64,000 nt of DNA from Aliamphritea ceti (GTDB lineage: Bacteria > Pseudomonadota > Gammaproteobacteria > Pseudomonadales > Balneatricaceae), in contig NZ_AP025282.1 of assembly GCF_024347215.1 (NCBI RefSeq), positions 310,001 through 374,000 on the forward strand, written 5' to 3'. How positions within the stretch are numbered: position 1 is the first letter of the stretch; every line of letters begins with the position of its first letter. This document shows, piece by piece, positions 44,774 through 53,058 of this stretch. The notes under the pieces were generated by a model that saw nothing but the letters and a program-made list of their open reading frames with translations, was not told the DNA's origin and ran no database searches. Made by a program: the position numbers and the translations under genes.

Positions 44774-45004
44774 ATCGGTCGTAACCGATAGCGGTAAAGC
44801 TGCCTGCAGGCCAGACACCGGACGAGCATACCCCTGGGAAGCTGAGCTCTGCCCGGCCGTTTGCCGGCAGACTCTGCTGCTCCCATCTTCTTCGGGCATA
44901 GGGGTACCCCGACATCTGAAAAACGCAGATACCCTGGCTCGAAACTGTGCATTGAAAATTCTTACCGGCGCAACGGTACAGCTACAGTCATTTGTCTGAC
45001 TGTA
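44774..45004. other. Cluster of stable stem-loops, possible structured RNA
   Basis: ATCGGT CGTA ACCGAT at 44774-44789. A large stem at 44829-44906: TACCCCT pairs with AGGGGTA, GGG with CCC, and an inner arm GAGcTCTGCCcGGC with GCCGGCAGACTC, two bulged C only, loop CGTTT. Then ATCTG/CAGAT at 44916-44931, ACCG/CGGT at 44963-44976, and TACAGTCA/TGACTGTA at 44983-45004. GTAACCGATAGCGG and GTAATCGGTAGCGG recur as a diverged direct repeat. The strand and any function are unknown; on the minus strand it would be the leader of the DxDxD-rich gene. Confidence 0.55.
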
Positions 45005-45536
45005 ATCGGTAGCGGGCCTGTTCGGACAGCAAGCTTTAGCGGCTTACGTTTGATGGCCTAAGATATTGATTTTCAATGTCTAATAGTTGAAATAATAAGC
45101 TTTGTCGTAAAGCCTTCTCCTGTGTGAATAACCTGTAGCCTGGTGATAGCCCGACTGTCGGCGTCGCGTATAGCTGCCGTTAGTTGGTTCATTTCAACCG
45201 GCTGTTCAGGCCGATGTTAAAAACTGGCTTTAGAAATGAAGCAAGAAGCGGGCCTAAAGTGATAATTCTGCTATGCAAGAAAAATTTCTCATCGTGAAAA
45301 CGAATTATGCTAGTCGAGTATTGCAGTAGCTGGTGCTAATAAAGCCGGGAATTTGGCCTCATCTGTGTCGATATTTGTCTAAAATGCGGCGATATTACGC
45401 ATTTTTGACAATGAGTATTCCGTTAGTCTGTAGTCTGGTGCTTACGCTATATGGGGATTGGCATTAGTCGCGCCGGTACAAAAAATATACATTTTTTGTT
45501 TACGAAGCTTGCCTTTTAAATAGTCTTAAGGCAGCA

Positions 45537-45565
45537 TCGTGAAAAAATAATTACAAATTTCACGA
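45537..45565 (+). promoter_or_regulatory. 8-bp inverted repeat overlapping the aminotransferase ribosome site
   Basis: TCGTGAAA (45537-45544) and TTTCACGA (45558-45565) are perfect inverted repeats. The right arm runs into GAAGAG, the probable ribosome site of the gene at 45577. A similar string, GAAAAAATAACAAATG, occurs at 46864 ahead of the GlcG-like gene. Confidence 0.5.
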
Positions 45566-45576
45566 AGAGCATAATA

Positions 45577-46704
45577 ATGACAAATATTTCATCTCCTGTG
45601 GATCCTAACGGTCTGCTAGAATATTCCGTGGTTTACACCGATCGTTCCCTGAACCACATGTCCAAATCTTTCCAGAGCGTGATGAATGATATTTCCCGCA
45701 CTCTGAAATCTGTTTATCAGGCAGACGCTGTTGCTGTTGTACCGGGTAGTGGTACTTTCGGTATGGAAGCGGTTGCCCGTCAGTTTGCTAACAATAAGAA
45801 AGCACTGATTATCCGTAACGGTTGGTTCAGCTTCCGCTGGACACAAATTCTTGAAATGGCTGATTTGCCATCAAGCTGCACTGTCATGAAAGCCCGTCAG
45901 ACTGAAGAAGGCAGCCAGGCCCCTTTCGCGCCGGCGCCGATCGATGAAGTTGTTGCGGCTATTCACGCTGAAAAACCAGACGTTGTTTTCGCACCGCATG
46001 TTGAAACCTCTTCAGGTATGGTTTTGCCATCTGATTACATCAAGGCTGTTGCTGAAGCTGTTCACGCGGTTGGTGGTCTGTTTGTACTGGACTGCATTGC
46101 TTCCGGTGCAATCTGGGTAGACATGAAAGCCCACGGTGTTGATGTGCTGATCAGTGCGCCTCAGAAAGGCTGGAGCGGTTCGCCTTGCTGCGGTCTGGTG
46201 ATGATGAACCAGCGTGCTCTGGCGGTACTGGAAACAACAGAAAGCAACAGCTTTGCCTGCGACCTGAAAAAGTGGCTGCAAATCATGAACGCATACGAAG
46301 GTGGTGCACACGCTTACCACGCGACTATGCCAACTGATTCTCTGGCGAGCTTTGCCCAGGTGATGAAAGAAACTGAAGAATACGGTTTCGATAAAGTTTG
46401 TGCTGCTCAGCAGGAGCTGGGTGACAAAGTGCGTGCATTGCTGGTTAGCAAAGGTATTAAGAGCGTTGCTGCTGAAGGCTTCCAGGCGCCAGGTGTAGTA
46501 GTTAGTTACACCGGTGATGCCGGTTTCCAGAACGGTAGCAAGTTTGCTGCTGAAGGTATGCAAATCGCTGCGGGCGTACCCCTGCAGTGTGATGAGCCAG
46601 CTGATTTCCAGACCTTCCGTCTGGGTCTGTTCGGTTTAGACAAGTTGTACGATGTTGATGCAGCTGTTGCCAAGTTTGAACAAACTCTGGAGAGAGTCCT
46701 GTAA
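45577..46704 (+). CDS. Class V aminotransferase, alanine/serine-glyoxylate type
   Basis: PLP enzyme of 375 residues. The family of alanine-glyoxylate and serine-glyoxylate aminotransferases is indicated by VVPGSGTFGMEAVARQFANN, FAPHVETSSGMVLPSDYI, LFVLDCIASGAIWVDM and the PLP-lysine region LISAPQKGWSGSPCCGLVMM (Lys in PQKGW). It should transfer an amino group from alanine or serine to glyoxylate, making glycine. The following genes are GlcG-like, a second glyA and sdaA, so the product glycine can flow to serine and pyruvate. Which amino donor is used is not decided. Strong codon bias suggests high expression. Confidence 0.87.
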   Translation: MTNISSPVDPNGLLEYSVVYTDRSLNHMSKSFQSVMNDISRTLKSVYQADAVAVVPGSGTFGMEAVARQFANNKKALIIRNGWFSFRWTQILEMADLPSSCTVMKARQTEEGSQAPFAPAPIDEVVAAIHAEKPDVVFAPHVETSSGMVLPSDYIKAVAEAVHAVGGLFVLDCIASGAIWVDMKAHGVDVLISAPQKGWSGSPCCGLVMMNQRALAVLETTESNSFACDLKKWLQIMNAYEGGAHAYHATMPTDSLASFAQVMKETEEYGFDKVCAAQQELGDKVRALLVSKGIKSVAAEGFQAPGVVVSYTGDAGFQNGSKFAAEGMQIAAGVPLQCDEPADFQTFRLGLFGLDKLYDVDAAVAKFEQTLERVL

Positions 46705-46733
46705 GCAGGATTAGAGTAAGTTCTACCGTCGCG

Positions 46734-46787
46734 GCGTTCATCACTGAACGCTCCGGGCGCCTGCGGTGATCCCGCAGGTAGGCCCGG
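46734..46787 (+). terminator. Two adjacent stems after the aminotransferase gene
   Basis: GCGTTCA TCAC TGAACGC at 46734-46751 is followed by CCGGGC-g-CCTGCGG pairing with CCGCAGG-ta-GCCCGG at 46753-46787. No T run follows, so this may be a rho-dependent or mRNA-stabilising structure rather than an intrinsic terminator. Confidence 0.5.
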
Positions 46788-46951
46788 GAATCAGCATTTT
46801 GTAATGCAATGAGAAATCTTTCGGTAAGTTACAACTGACACATAGATTTCATATTAGGGCACCGAAAAAATAACAAATGTAGTGAAAAACGATACCGTAC
46901 CTCAAAACCCGGTTATGATGTTTTTCAAACAAACTTAAAAAGGTGAATCAA

Positions 46952-47377
46952 ATGAGAATGATGCCGAAACTGACCTTGCAAGATGCCCAACTGATCATGC
47001 AAGCCTGCGTTGCAAAAGCAGAAGAAATTAATGTAGATATGGATATTGCCATCACTGATGACAGTGGCAATCTGTTGATGTTCCAGCGTATGGACAATGC
47101 GCGGATCACCAGTATCGATATCTCTATGGGTAAGTCTTTTACTGCCTCCGCTGCGCGTAAATCTACCCGTGAATACGGTGAAGTAAGTGTGCCGGGTAAA
47201 CCTGCTTTTGGTATTAATACCAGTAACCAGGGCCGTTTTTCTATTGTTGCCGGCGGTGTACCGATTTTTGCCGGTGAGCACATTGTTGGTGGTGTCGGCT
47301 GCAGTTCAGGCACCCCAGACCAGGATGAAGTGGTCTCTCAGGCCGGTGTTGACGCGTTTCTTGCGTCACTGAAGTAA
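46952..47377 (+). CDS. GlcG/HbpS family (DUF336) protein
   Basis: Protein of 141 residues. LTLQDAQLIMQACVAKAEEI, MDIAITDDSGNLLMFQRMDN, IDISMGKSFTASAARKST and FSIVAGGVPIFAGEHIVGGV are typical of the GlcG/HbpS family. Some members bind heme; others occur beside glycolate oxidation genes, where the function is unknown. AAAAAGGTGA six bases upstream of the ATG at 46952 decides the start; the in-frame GTG at 46943 lies inside that ribosome site. It follows a glyoxylate aminotransferase gene, supporting a link to C2 metabolism. Confidence 0.88.
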   Translation: MRMMPKLTLQDAQLIMQACVAKAEEINVDMDIAITDDSGNLLMFQRMDNARITSIDISMGKSFTASAARKSTREYGEVSVPGKPAFGINTSNQGRFSIVAGGVPIFAGEHIVGGVGCSSGTPDQDEVVSQAGVDAFLASLK

Positions 47378-47398
47378 TTTCCTTTTTTGAATTGATGC

Positions 47399-47425
47399 CG
47401 GGCCCGGTTTAACCGGGCCCGTTTA
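47399..47425 (+). terminator. GC-rich stem between the GlcG-like gene and glyA2
   Basis: CGGGCCCGG (47399-47407) and CCGGGCCCG (47413-47421) flank TTTAA, followed by TTTA. It is a probable terminator or attenuator. Confidence 0.7.
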
Positions 47426-47464
47426 GTTGCTGGTGCCTGTTCGCCAGCAAGAGGTAAGAATATT

Positions 47465-48715
47465 ATGTTTAATAAGCAAGATCGTATTGATGCCTTTGAT
47501 GCAGAATTGTGGACCGCCATGCAGGCTGAAGAAGCCCGTCAGGAAGAGCATGTTGAGCTGATTGCTTCAGAAAACTACACCAGCCCTATGGTTATGCAGG
47601 CGCAGGGTTCCGGCCTGACAAACAAGTACGCTGAAGGTTACCCGGGTAAGCGTTACTACGGTGGTTGTGAACACGTAGATGTGGTTGAGCAACTGGCCAT
47701 CGACCGTGCTAAAGAACTGTTCGGTGCTGACTACGCAAATGTCCAGCCGCATTCCGGTTCTCAGGCTAACTCTGCTGTATATATGGCACTGTGTGAGCCG
47801 GGCGATACTGTTCTGGGTATGAGCCTGGCACATGGTGGCCACCTGACTCACGGTTCTAAAGTAAGCTTTTCCGGCAAGATCTATAACGCTGTTCAGTATG
47901 GCCTGAATGATGCCGGTGAGATTGATTACGCCGAAGTAGAACGTCTGGCAAAAGAGCATCAGCCAAAGATGATCGTTGCCGGTTTCTCTGCTTATTCCCG
48001 CATTATCGACTGGCAGAAGTTCCGCGACATCGCCGATATGGTCGGTGCTTACCTGTTTGTTGATATGGCACACGTTGCTGGCCTGGTTGCAGCTGGTCTG
48101 TACCCTAACCCGGTACCAGTTGCTGATGTTGTAACTACAACTACCCACAAAACACTGCGCGGTCCGCGTGGTGGTCTGATCATCGCCCGTGCTAATGACG
48201 CAATCGAGAAAAAGCTTAACAGCGCGGTATTCCCGGGTGGTCAGGGTGGCCCGCTAATGCATATCATCGCGGCAAAAGCTGTGGCGTTCAAAGAAGCGCT
48301 GCAGCCTGAATTTACCGGTTACCAGCAGACAGTACTGGATAATGCCCGTGCAATGGCTGAAGTATTTATCGAACGTGGCTACGACGTAGTATCCGGTGGC
48401 ACCGATGATCATCTATTCTTATTAAGTCTGATCAAGCAAGGCATTACCGGTAAAGACGCCGATGCCGCGCTGGGCCGGGCGAACATTACAGTGAACAAGA
48501 ATTCAGTGCCTAATGATCCCCAGTCACCATTTGTGACCAGTGGTCTGCGAATTGGTACACCGGCTGTGAGTAGCCGTGGTTTCAGTGTTGATGATTGCCG
48601 TCAGCTGACTGGCTGGATCTGTGATGTGCTGGAAGACATGGATAACCAGGCGGTTATCGATGACGTGAAAAGCAAAGTTCTGGCGCTGTGCGCTGAACAT
48701 CCGGTCTACCGCTAA
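47465..48715 (+). CDS. glyA: Serine hydroxymethyltransferase, copy 2
   Basis: Protein of 416 residues, full-length SHMT, very similar to the copy at 18088: shared blocks include LIASENYTSP, KYAEGYPGKRYYGGCEHVD, NVQPHSGSQAN, the PLP-lysine region TTTTHKTLRGPRGGL and VFPGGQGGPLMH. It converts glycine and methylene-THF to serine, or the reverse. AGAGG precedes the ATG. It lies with a glyoxylate aminotransferase and sdaA, so its likely flow is glycine to serine to pyruvate. The two copies in one window, each in a different operon, suggest separate regulation. The C-terminus is shorter by about five residues than copy 1. Confidence 0.97.
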   Translation: MFNKQDRIDAFDAELWTAMQAEEARQEEHVELIASENYTSPMVMQAQGSGLTNKYAEGYPGKRYYGGCEHVDVVEQLAIDRAKELFGADYANVQPHSGSQANSAVYMALCEPGDTVLGMSLAHGGHLTHGSKVSFSGKIYNAVQYGLNDAGEIDYAEVERLAKEHQPKMIVAGFSAYSRIIDWQKFRDIADMVGAYLFVDMAHVAGLVAAGLYPNPVPVADVVTTTTHKTLRGPRGGLIIARANDAIEKKLNSAVFPGGQGGPLMHIIAAKAVAFKEALQPEFTGYQQTVLDNARAMAEVFIERGYDVVSGGTDDHLFLLSLIKQGITGKDADAALGRANITVNKNSVPNDPQSPFVTSGLRIGTPAVSSRGFSVDDCRQLTGWICDVLEDMDNQAVIDDVKSKVLALCAEHPVYR

Positions 48716-48779
48716 GCGGCGACTACTTACGGGCATGGTGTCCGGGCGGTGAGGGCCTGGATACCGAAGGGGTGAAAAG

Positions 48780-50165
48780 ATGAATATCAGTGTTTTTGAT
48801 CTGTTCAAAATTGGTATTGGACCGTCCAGTTCACATACTGTCGGACCAATGCGTGCAGCGTTGGATTTTGTTGCTAAGCTGCGCGAACGTGGCTGTCTGA
48901 AAGACGTTAGCGGTGTCAAAATCGAACTGTTCGGTTCACTGGGAGCGACAGGTGTCGGTCACGGTTCCGGACCGGCAGTCATTCTGGGTCTTGAAGGCCA
49001 GTCGCCGGAAAGTATCGATCCTGCGTATATGCAGCCACGGCTGGATGAAATTAAGCAGCAGGCGCGCCTGTCTTTGGATGGCGAACATGAGATTAGCTTC
49101 AACGAAGACGATGACCTGTTATACATCTTTACCCCTTTGCCACAACATCCGAATGGCATGCGTTTCAGTGCCCGTGATGCCGCAGGTATTCACCTGTACA
49201 GCCGTGAGTATTTCTCGGTTGGCGGTGGTTTTGTCGTAGATGAAGATGAAATCGAAAGTGCTGATCAGGCAGTCGGTGACGACGATGATACCGTGCTGCC
49301 GTACCCGTTTGAGACTATGGAGCAGCTGTTAGGTCACTGTAAGAGCAGTGGTTTGTCGATCAGTGAAATCATGATGGCCAACGAAACCGTACATCGCAGT
49401 GCTGATGAGGTGCGTAAAGGCTTACTGGATATCTGGCAGGTAATGCAGGCATGTGTACAACGTGGCTGTGATATTGAAGGCATATTGCCAGGTGGTCTGA
49501 AAGTAAAACGCCGTGCCCCTGAACTCTATAAAAAGCTGATGGGACGTCCTGAAGCTGCCTTACGCGATCCGTTATCGGCGCTGGACTGGGTAAACCTTTA
49601 TGCCCTGGCAGTGAATGAAGAAAATGCAGCTGGTGGCCGGGTAGTAACAGCGCCAACGAACGGTGCAGCGGGTATCGTGCCAGCGGTCCTGCATTATTAT
49701 ATGCGTTTCTATTACTCCGGCAGTGAAAGCGGTGTGGTACGTTTCATGCTGACAGCTGCAGCTGTGGGTATGCTATGTAAGCGTAATGCCTCTATTTCCG
49801 GTGCTGAAGTTGGTTGCCAGGGTGAAGTAGGTTCCGCCTGCGCAATGGCTGCGGCTGGTCTGGCAGCAGTGTCCGGTGGTACGTCTGAGCAAATCGAGAA
49901 TGCTGCGGAAATTGGCATGGAGCATAACCTGGGTCTGACCTGTGATCCGATTGCCGGTCTGGTGCAGGTTCCCTGCATTGAGCGTAACGCCATGGCATCG
50001 ATTAAAGCGATCAATGCCAGCCGTATAGCCCTGAATGGTGATGGCGAACATTTCGTCAGTCTTGATAAAGTAATCAAGACCATGCGTGATACCGGTGCCG
50101 ATATGCAGAGCAAATACAAAGAAACCTCTCAGGGTGGCCTCGCAGTTAACGTAATCGAGTGTTAA
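48780..50165 (+). CDS. sdaA: L-serine dehydratase
   Basis: Iron-sulfur L-serine deaminase of 461 residues, single-chain type with fused beta and alpha domains. The N-terminus MNISVFDLFKIGIGPSSSHT is the family hallmark. Conserved Cys residues that bind the 4Fe-4S cluster appear in the C-terminal half (SGAEVGCQGEVGSACAMAAA, LTCDPIAGLVQVPCIERNA). It converts serine to pyruvate and ammonia. GAAGGGG precedes the ATG. It is 64 bases after glyA2, consistent with joint use. Together with the SHMT copies it completes a route from glycine to pyruvate. Confidence 0.96.
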   Translation: MNISVFDLFKIGIGPSSSHTVGPMRAALDFVAKLRERGCLKDVSGVKIELFGSLGATGVGHGSGPAVILGLEGQSPESIDPAYMQPRLDEIKQQARLSLDGEHEISFNEDDDLLYIFTPLPQHPNGMRFSARDAAGIHLYSREYFSVGGGFVVDEDEIESADQAVGDDDDTVLPYPFETMEQLLGHCKSSGLSISEIMMANETVHRSADEVRKGLLDIWQVMQACVQRGCDIEGILPGGLKVKRRAPELYKKLMGRPEAALRDPLSALDWVNLYALAVNEENAAGGRVVTAPTNGAAGIVPAVLHYYMRFYYSGSESGVVRFMLTAAAVGMLCKRNASISGAEVGCQGEVGSACAMAAAGLAAVSGGTSEQIENAAEIGMEHNLGLTCDPIAGLVQVPCIERNAMASIKAINASRIALNGDGEHFVSLDKVIKTMRDTGADMQSKYKETSQGGLAVNVIEC

Positions 50166-50290
50166 AACGCGACCTTTGACGACGCATTTGGCTAAATATT
50201 GGACACTGGTCTTATTGCGGCTACGATGTGTCGTTTTTAGTATGTACCTGAGAGTGAAAAGTCGTAAATAATACCGCTTTCCAAAATGAT

Positions 50291-50318
50291 GGCTTTATCC
50301 CTGTGGATAAGGCCTTTT
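50291..50318 (+). terminator. Terminator after sdaA
   Basis: GGCTTTATCC (50291-50300) pairs with GGATAAGGCC (50305-50314) with one wobble, then TTTT. Confidence 0.8.
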
Positions 50319-50375
50319 GCGGAAGCAAATAATAAACAATAAAAGAGCCAACCAGCTTAGTAGAGGTAGTGAGTA

Positions 50376-52019
50376 ATGGAACGCGAATCCATGGAATTTG
50401 ACGTCGTCATCGTTGGTGCCGGACCTGCAGGTCTGTCAACCGCATGCCGACTGATGCAACTGGCCAATGAGAAAGATCAGGAACTGACCGTATGTGTGGT
50501 CGAGAAAGGTTCCGAAGTCGGTGCTCATATTCTGTCTGGTGCGGTGGTTGAACCCCGCGCACTGAACGAACTGTTCCCAGACTGGAAAGAACAGGGCGCA
50601 CCGCTGAACACTGCGGTAACCGAAGACCAGATTTTCATGCTGAAAGATGCTGAAAATGCTAAGAAAATTCCTAACGCACTGGTTCCTAAAACCATGCACA
50701 ACGAAGGCAACTACATTGCCAGCGTTGGCAACCTTTGCCGCTGGTTGGGTGAGCAGGCTGAACAACTGGGTGTAGAAGTATTCCCGGGCTTCCCTGCTGC
50801 AAACGTAATTTACGGTGAAGACGGCCGTGTTGCAGGTATCGGTACCGGCGATATGGGTCTGGATGAAGAAGGCGGTCAGAAAGATTCATACATGCCAGGT
50901 ATGGATCTGTTGGCTAAGTACACTATCTTCACTGAAGGTTGCCGTGGTCATCTGGGTAAAGAGCTGATTGCCAAGTTCAACCTGGACGAAGGTAAAGACG
51001 CACAGCACTACGGTATCGGCATTAAAGAACTGTGGGACATCGATCCGGCTAAACATCAGCCAGGTCTGGTTGTTCACGGTGCTGGCTGGCCTCTGACCGA
51101 TGCCAGCGGTGGTTTCTTCCTGTACCACACAGATAACAACCAGGTAGTTGTAGGTCTGATCACTGACCTGAACTACTCTAACCCGCACCTGAGCCCATTT
51201 GATGAGTTCCAGCGTATGAAGCACCACCCAGAGTTGAAACAGTATCTGGAAGGCGGTACCCGTGTTTCTTACGGTGCCCGTGCAATCGCTAAAGGCGGCC
51301 TGAATTCACTGCCGAAAATGACTATGCCAGGCGCGCTGCTGCTAGGTTGCGATGCAGGTACCCTGAACTTCTCCAAGATCAAAGGTACACACACAGCAAT
51401 GAAGTCCGGCATGATAGCCGCTGAAACGCTGTTTGATGCCCTGAGTGCCGGTGATGAAGGCGGTCGTGATCTGACTGCTTACGCTGAGAACTTCAACGAT
51501 TCCTGGTTGTACGAAGAACTGTTCAAGAGCCGTAACTTCGGCCCTGCAATGCACAAGTTCGGTACAATTCTGGGCGGCGCGTTCAACTTTATCGACCAGA
51601 ACCTGTTCAGCATTCCTGTTACGCTGCACGACAACAAGCCTGACTACGCGGAAATGAAACCGGCCAGCGAATGCCCGGTAATCGAATATCCGAAGCCAGA
51701 CGGTGTGATCAGCTTTGATAAATCTTCATCTGTGTTCCTGTCGTTCACAAACCATGAAGAAAATCAGCCGTGTCACTTGCAGTTAACTGATGCATCTATC
51801 CCGATGACATCTAACCTGCAGAAGTTTGCCGAGCCGGCACAGCGTTTCTGCCCTGCAGGCGTTTACGAAATCGTTGAAGATGATGACGGTTCACAGCGCT
51901 TCCAGATCAACTCGCAGAACTGCGTACACTGTAAGACATGTGACATTAAAGACCCTGCCCAGAACATTACCTGGGTTACCCCTGAAGGCGGCGGCGGTCC
52001 TAACTATCCAAACATGTAA
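50376..52019 (+). CDS. Electron transfer flavoprotein-ubiquinone oxidoreductase
   Basis: Protein of 547 residues, full length for ETF-QO. The FAD site VVIVGAGPAGLSTACRLMQL opens the protein, followed by EKGSEVGAHILSGAVVEPRA. The C-terminal 4Fe-4S cluster ligands are in CPAGVYEIVE and NCVHCKTCDIKDPAQNITW, ending GGGGPNYPNM, all typical. The enzyme sits on the inner membrane face and passes electrons from ETF to quinone. ETF is fed by acyl-CoA, dimethylglycine or sarcosine dehydrogenases, which fits the methylamine genes here. No etfAB is present in the window. An ATG at 50391 is an alternative start; the first has GAGG at usable spacing. Confidence 0.97.
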   Translation: MERESMEFDVVIVGAGPAGLSTACRLMQLANEKDQELTVCVVEKGSEVGAHILSGAVVEPRALNELFPDWKEQGAPLNTAVTEDQIFMLKDAENAKKIPNALVPKTMHNEGNYIASVGNLCRWLGEQAEQLGVEVFPGFPAANVIYGEDGRVAGIGTGDMGLDEEGGQKDSYMPGMDLLAKYTIFTEGCRGHLGKELIAKFNLDEGKDAQHYGIGIKELWDIDPAKHQPGLVVHGAGWPLTDASGGFFLYHTDNNQVVVGLITDLNYSNPHLSPFDEFQRMKHHPELKQYLEGGTRVSYGARAIAKGGLNSLPKMTMPGALLLGCDAGTLNFSKIKGTHTAMKSGMIAAETLFDALSAGDEGGRDLTAYAENFNDSWLYEELFKSRNFGPAMHKFGTILGGAFNFIDQNLFSIPVTLHDNKPDYAEMKPASECPVIEYPKPDGVISFDKSSSVFLSFTNHEENQPCHLQLTDASIPMTSNLQKFAEPAQRFCPAGVYEIVEDDDGSQRFQINSQNCVHCKTCDIKDPAQNITWVTPEGGGGPNYPNM

Positions 52020-52150
52020 GCTTGAAAAAAGCTTGTTGAAGAATGTGTGACAAACCCATTGGCCACGCTTTCTTCGAGACCAATTTTGGCTCAGGTGGCG
52101 TAGGGATACGTCACCAACTTTTTTACCTTGTGTATTAACAATGTGTAATA

Positions 52151-52183
52151 AACCTCTCCCGTATTGGGCAGAGGTTTTTTTTT
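52151..52183 (+). terminator. Terminator after ETF-QO
   Basis: AACCTCT (52151-52157) and AGAGGTT (52170-52176), with CCC/GGG inside, are followed by a run of eight T. It lies 130 bases after the stop codon. Confidence 0.9.
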
Positions 52184-52504
52184 GCCTGAAGAACGTGATC
52201 GCTTTTGAGGAGCCTTAGGTTAACTGAATGACTACGGATAAAGCGGCTACAACTTTTTGAATGAACCATGGATTAGTGAGCAGTGATCGGTGGCATATTT
52301 TGATGCTGGCTTAACTAAAGAAAAGCGTGCAATATCAGCTATATAGAGTTATGCACAGACGATATTTAGTGTCTGTATAAACCCACAAAGCGTGCGTGCG
52401 TGTTTTTCCCGTGAAGAAACAGGATGTGCTTCATGAAAAGGTTCTTGGATTAACCAGATAATACCTTTCATATATTCCTTTCTCGGACCAATAGTGCCGT
52501 AAGC
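52184..52504 (+). other. Noncoding AT-rich gap before the cassette-like genes
   Basis: These 321 bases carry no recognisable gene. The sequence is AT-rich with GCGTGCGTGCGTG near 52390. I searched for the second half of an attC or an attI site paired with the core at 52505 and did not find a convincing one. Confidence 0.4.
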
Positions 52505-52520
52505 GTTAGGCTTCTTAATC

Positions 52521-52985
52521 ATGCGAATAACACTTGCTGTAATCATTTTTATATTCAATATATCTTTTGCTTACGGATATAAAACCGAAGTTGCAAAGAA
52601 TGGTGAAACAGTCATATTGCAAACAAAAGATTTGATTGGCGCGTTTGTTCTTTCAAATCAAACACCGACTTTTCAGCAGGCTACTTATCAATGGGCCCTC
52701 TATAAAAAAGATGCGCAATCATTAAGTTTTATAAAAATAGACAGTGGCAACGGTGTTACTGGTGATATACCAAAAAAGTTTCTGTTCTTTGAGTATGTAT
52801 TGCTTAACCCAATAAAGTTTGGTCCGTTTTCTATATATTGGTCAGGAAAAGGCAAAAGATCTGGTTGGGTATATTTCGACTTCTTCGAGAATAATAGTGA
52901 TTTGAAGTACTGTATTTATTCGTACAATCTACTAAACGAAACTCAATTCATGCCATATGGCTGCCATTACAAAAATGTTTATTAA
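52521..52985 (+). CDS. Cassette-borne hypothetical secreted protein
   Basis: Protein of 154 residues with an N-terminal signal peptide (MRITLAVIIFIFNISFAYGY). The mature part is rich in aromatic residues and Lys (FLFFEYVLLNPIKFGPFSIY, then GWVYFDFFENNSDLKYCIYS) and has two Cys near the end that may form a disulfide. I do not recognise a family. The base composition is clearly more AT-rich than the sox or ETF genes. The gene fills the cassette from nine bases after one core site to just before an attC-like site. Periplasmic or secreted location is inferred from the signal peptide only. Confidence 0.7.
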   Translation: MRITLAVIIFIFNISFAYGYKTEVAKNGETVILQTKDLIGAFVLSNQTPTFQQATYQWALYKKDAQSLSFIKIDSGNGVTGDIPKKFLFFEYVLLNPIKFGPFSIYWSGKGKRSGWVYFDFFENNSDLKYCIYSYNLLNETQFMPYGCHYKNVY

Positions 52986-52988
52986 AAA

Positions 52989-53054
52989 GTCTAACAAAAG
53001 CAGTCTTTTCATAGCTTCTTTCTCTTGTAGCGTCTACTGCTGCAAACGTTAGAT
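52989..53054 (+). other. attC-like recombination site
   Basis: GTCTAAC (52989-52995, RYYYAAC) pairs with GTTAGAT (53048-53054, GTTRRRY) at six of seven positions. Inside, AGCAGT (52999-53004) pairs with ACTGCT (53036-53041). Between the arms are 31 bases. This R''-L''-L'-R' order and size (66 bases) are those of integron attC sites. Assigned by eye without a covariance search. Confidence 0.6.
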
Positions 53055-53058
53055 ATTT

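Larger units (their letters stand above)
44647..45576. other. 930-base noncoding region with dense hairpins
   Basis: No coding sequence is recognised. Between 44774 and 45004 at least five inverted repeats occur in 230 bases (separate entry). The rest, 45010-45536, is AT-rich and holds promoter-like sequence ahead of the aminotransferase gene: TTGACA near 45406 and the palindrome CAAAAAA/TTTTTTG at 45479-45498. It separates two divergent genes. Confidence 0.6.
52505..53054 (+). mobile_element. Putative integron-type gene cassette
   Basis: A single small gene is bounded by two recombination core strings, GTTAGGC at 52505-52511 and GTTAGAT at 53048-53054, both matching GTTRRRY. The gene starts nine bases after the first core, and the next gene starts four bases after the second, as usual for cassettes. 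An attC-like fold closes it. The DNA is more AT-rich than the flanks. No integrase gene is in the window. Confidence 0.55.

Noticed and set aside
44920..44945. Cobalamin riboswitch (B12-box-like AGCCAGGGTATCTGC on the minus strand)
   Set aside because: Only a loose match to the B12 box; it sits at the 5' side of the structure instead of after the core, and no other conserved aptamer segments are present.
18088..48715. Recent segmental duplication covering both glyA copies
   Set aside because: Only the glyA genes are similar; the flanking genes and noncoding DNA differ, and codons differ at many third positions. Paralogs are likelier than a recent duplication.
52308..52511. attC or attI site ahead of the first cassette gene
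   Set aside because: GCTTAAC at 52308 could pair with the core at 52505 but is about 200 bases away with no inner arms; no integrase gene lies near.
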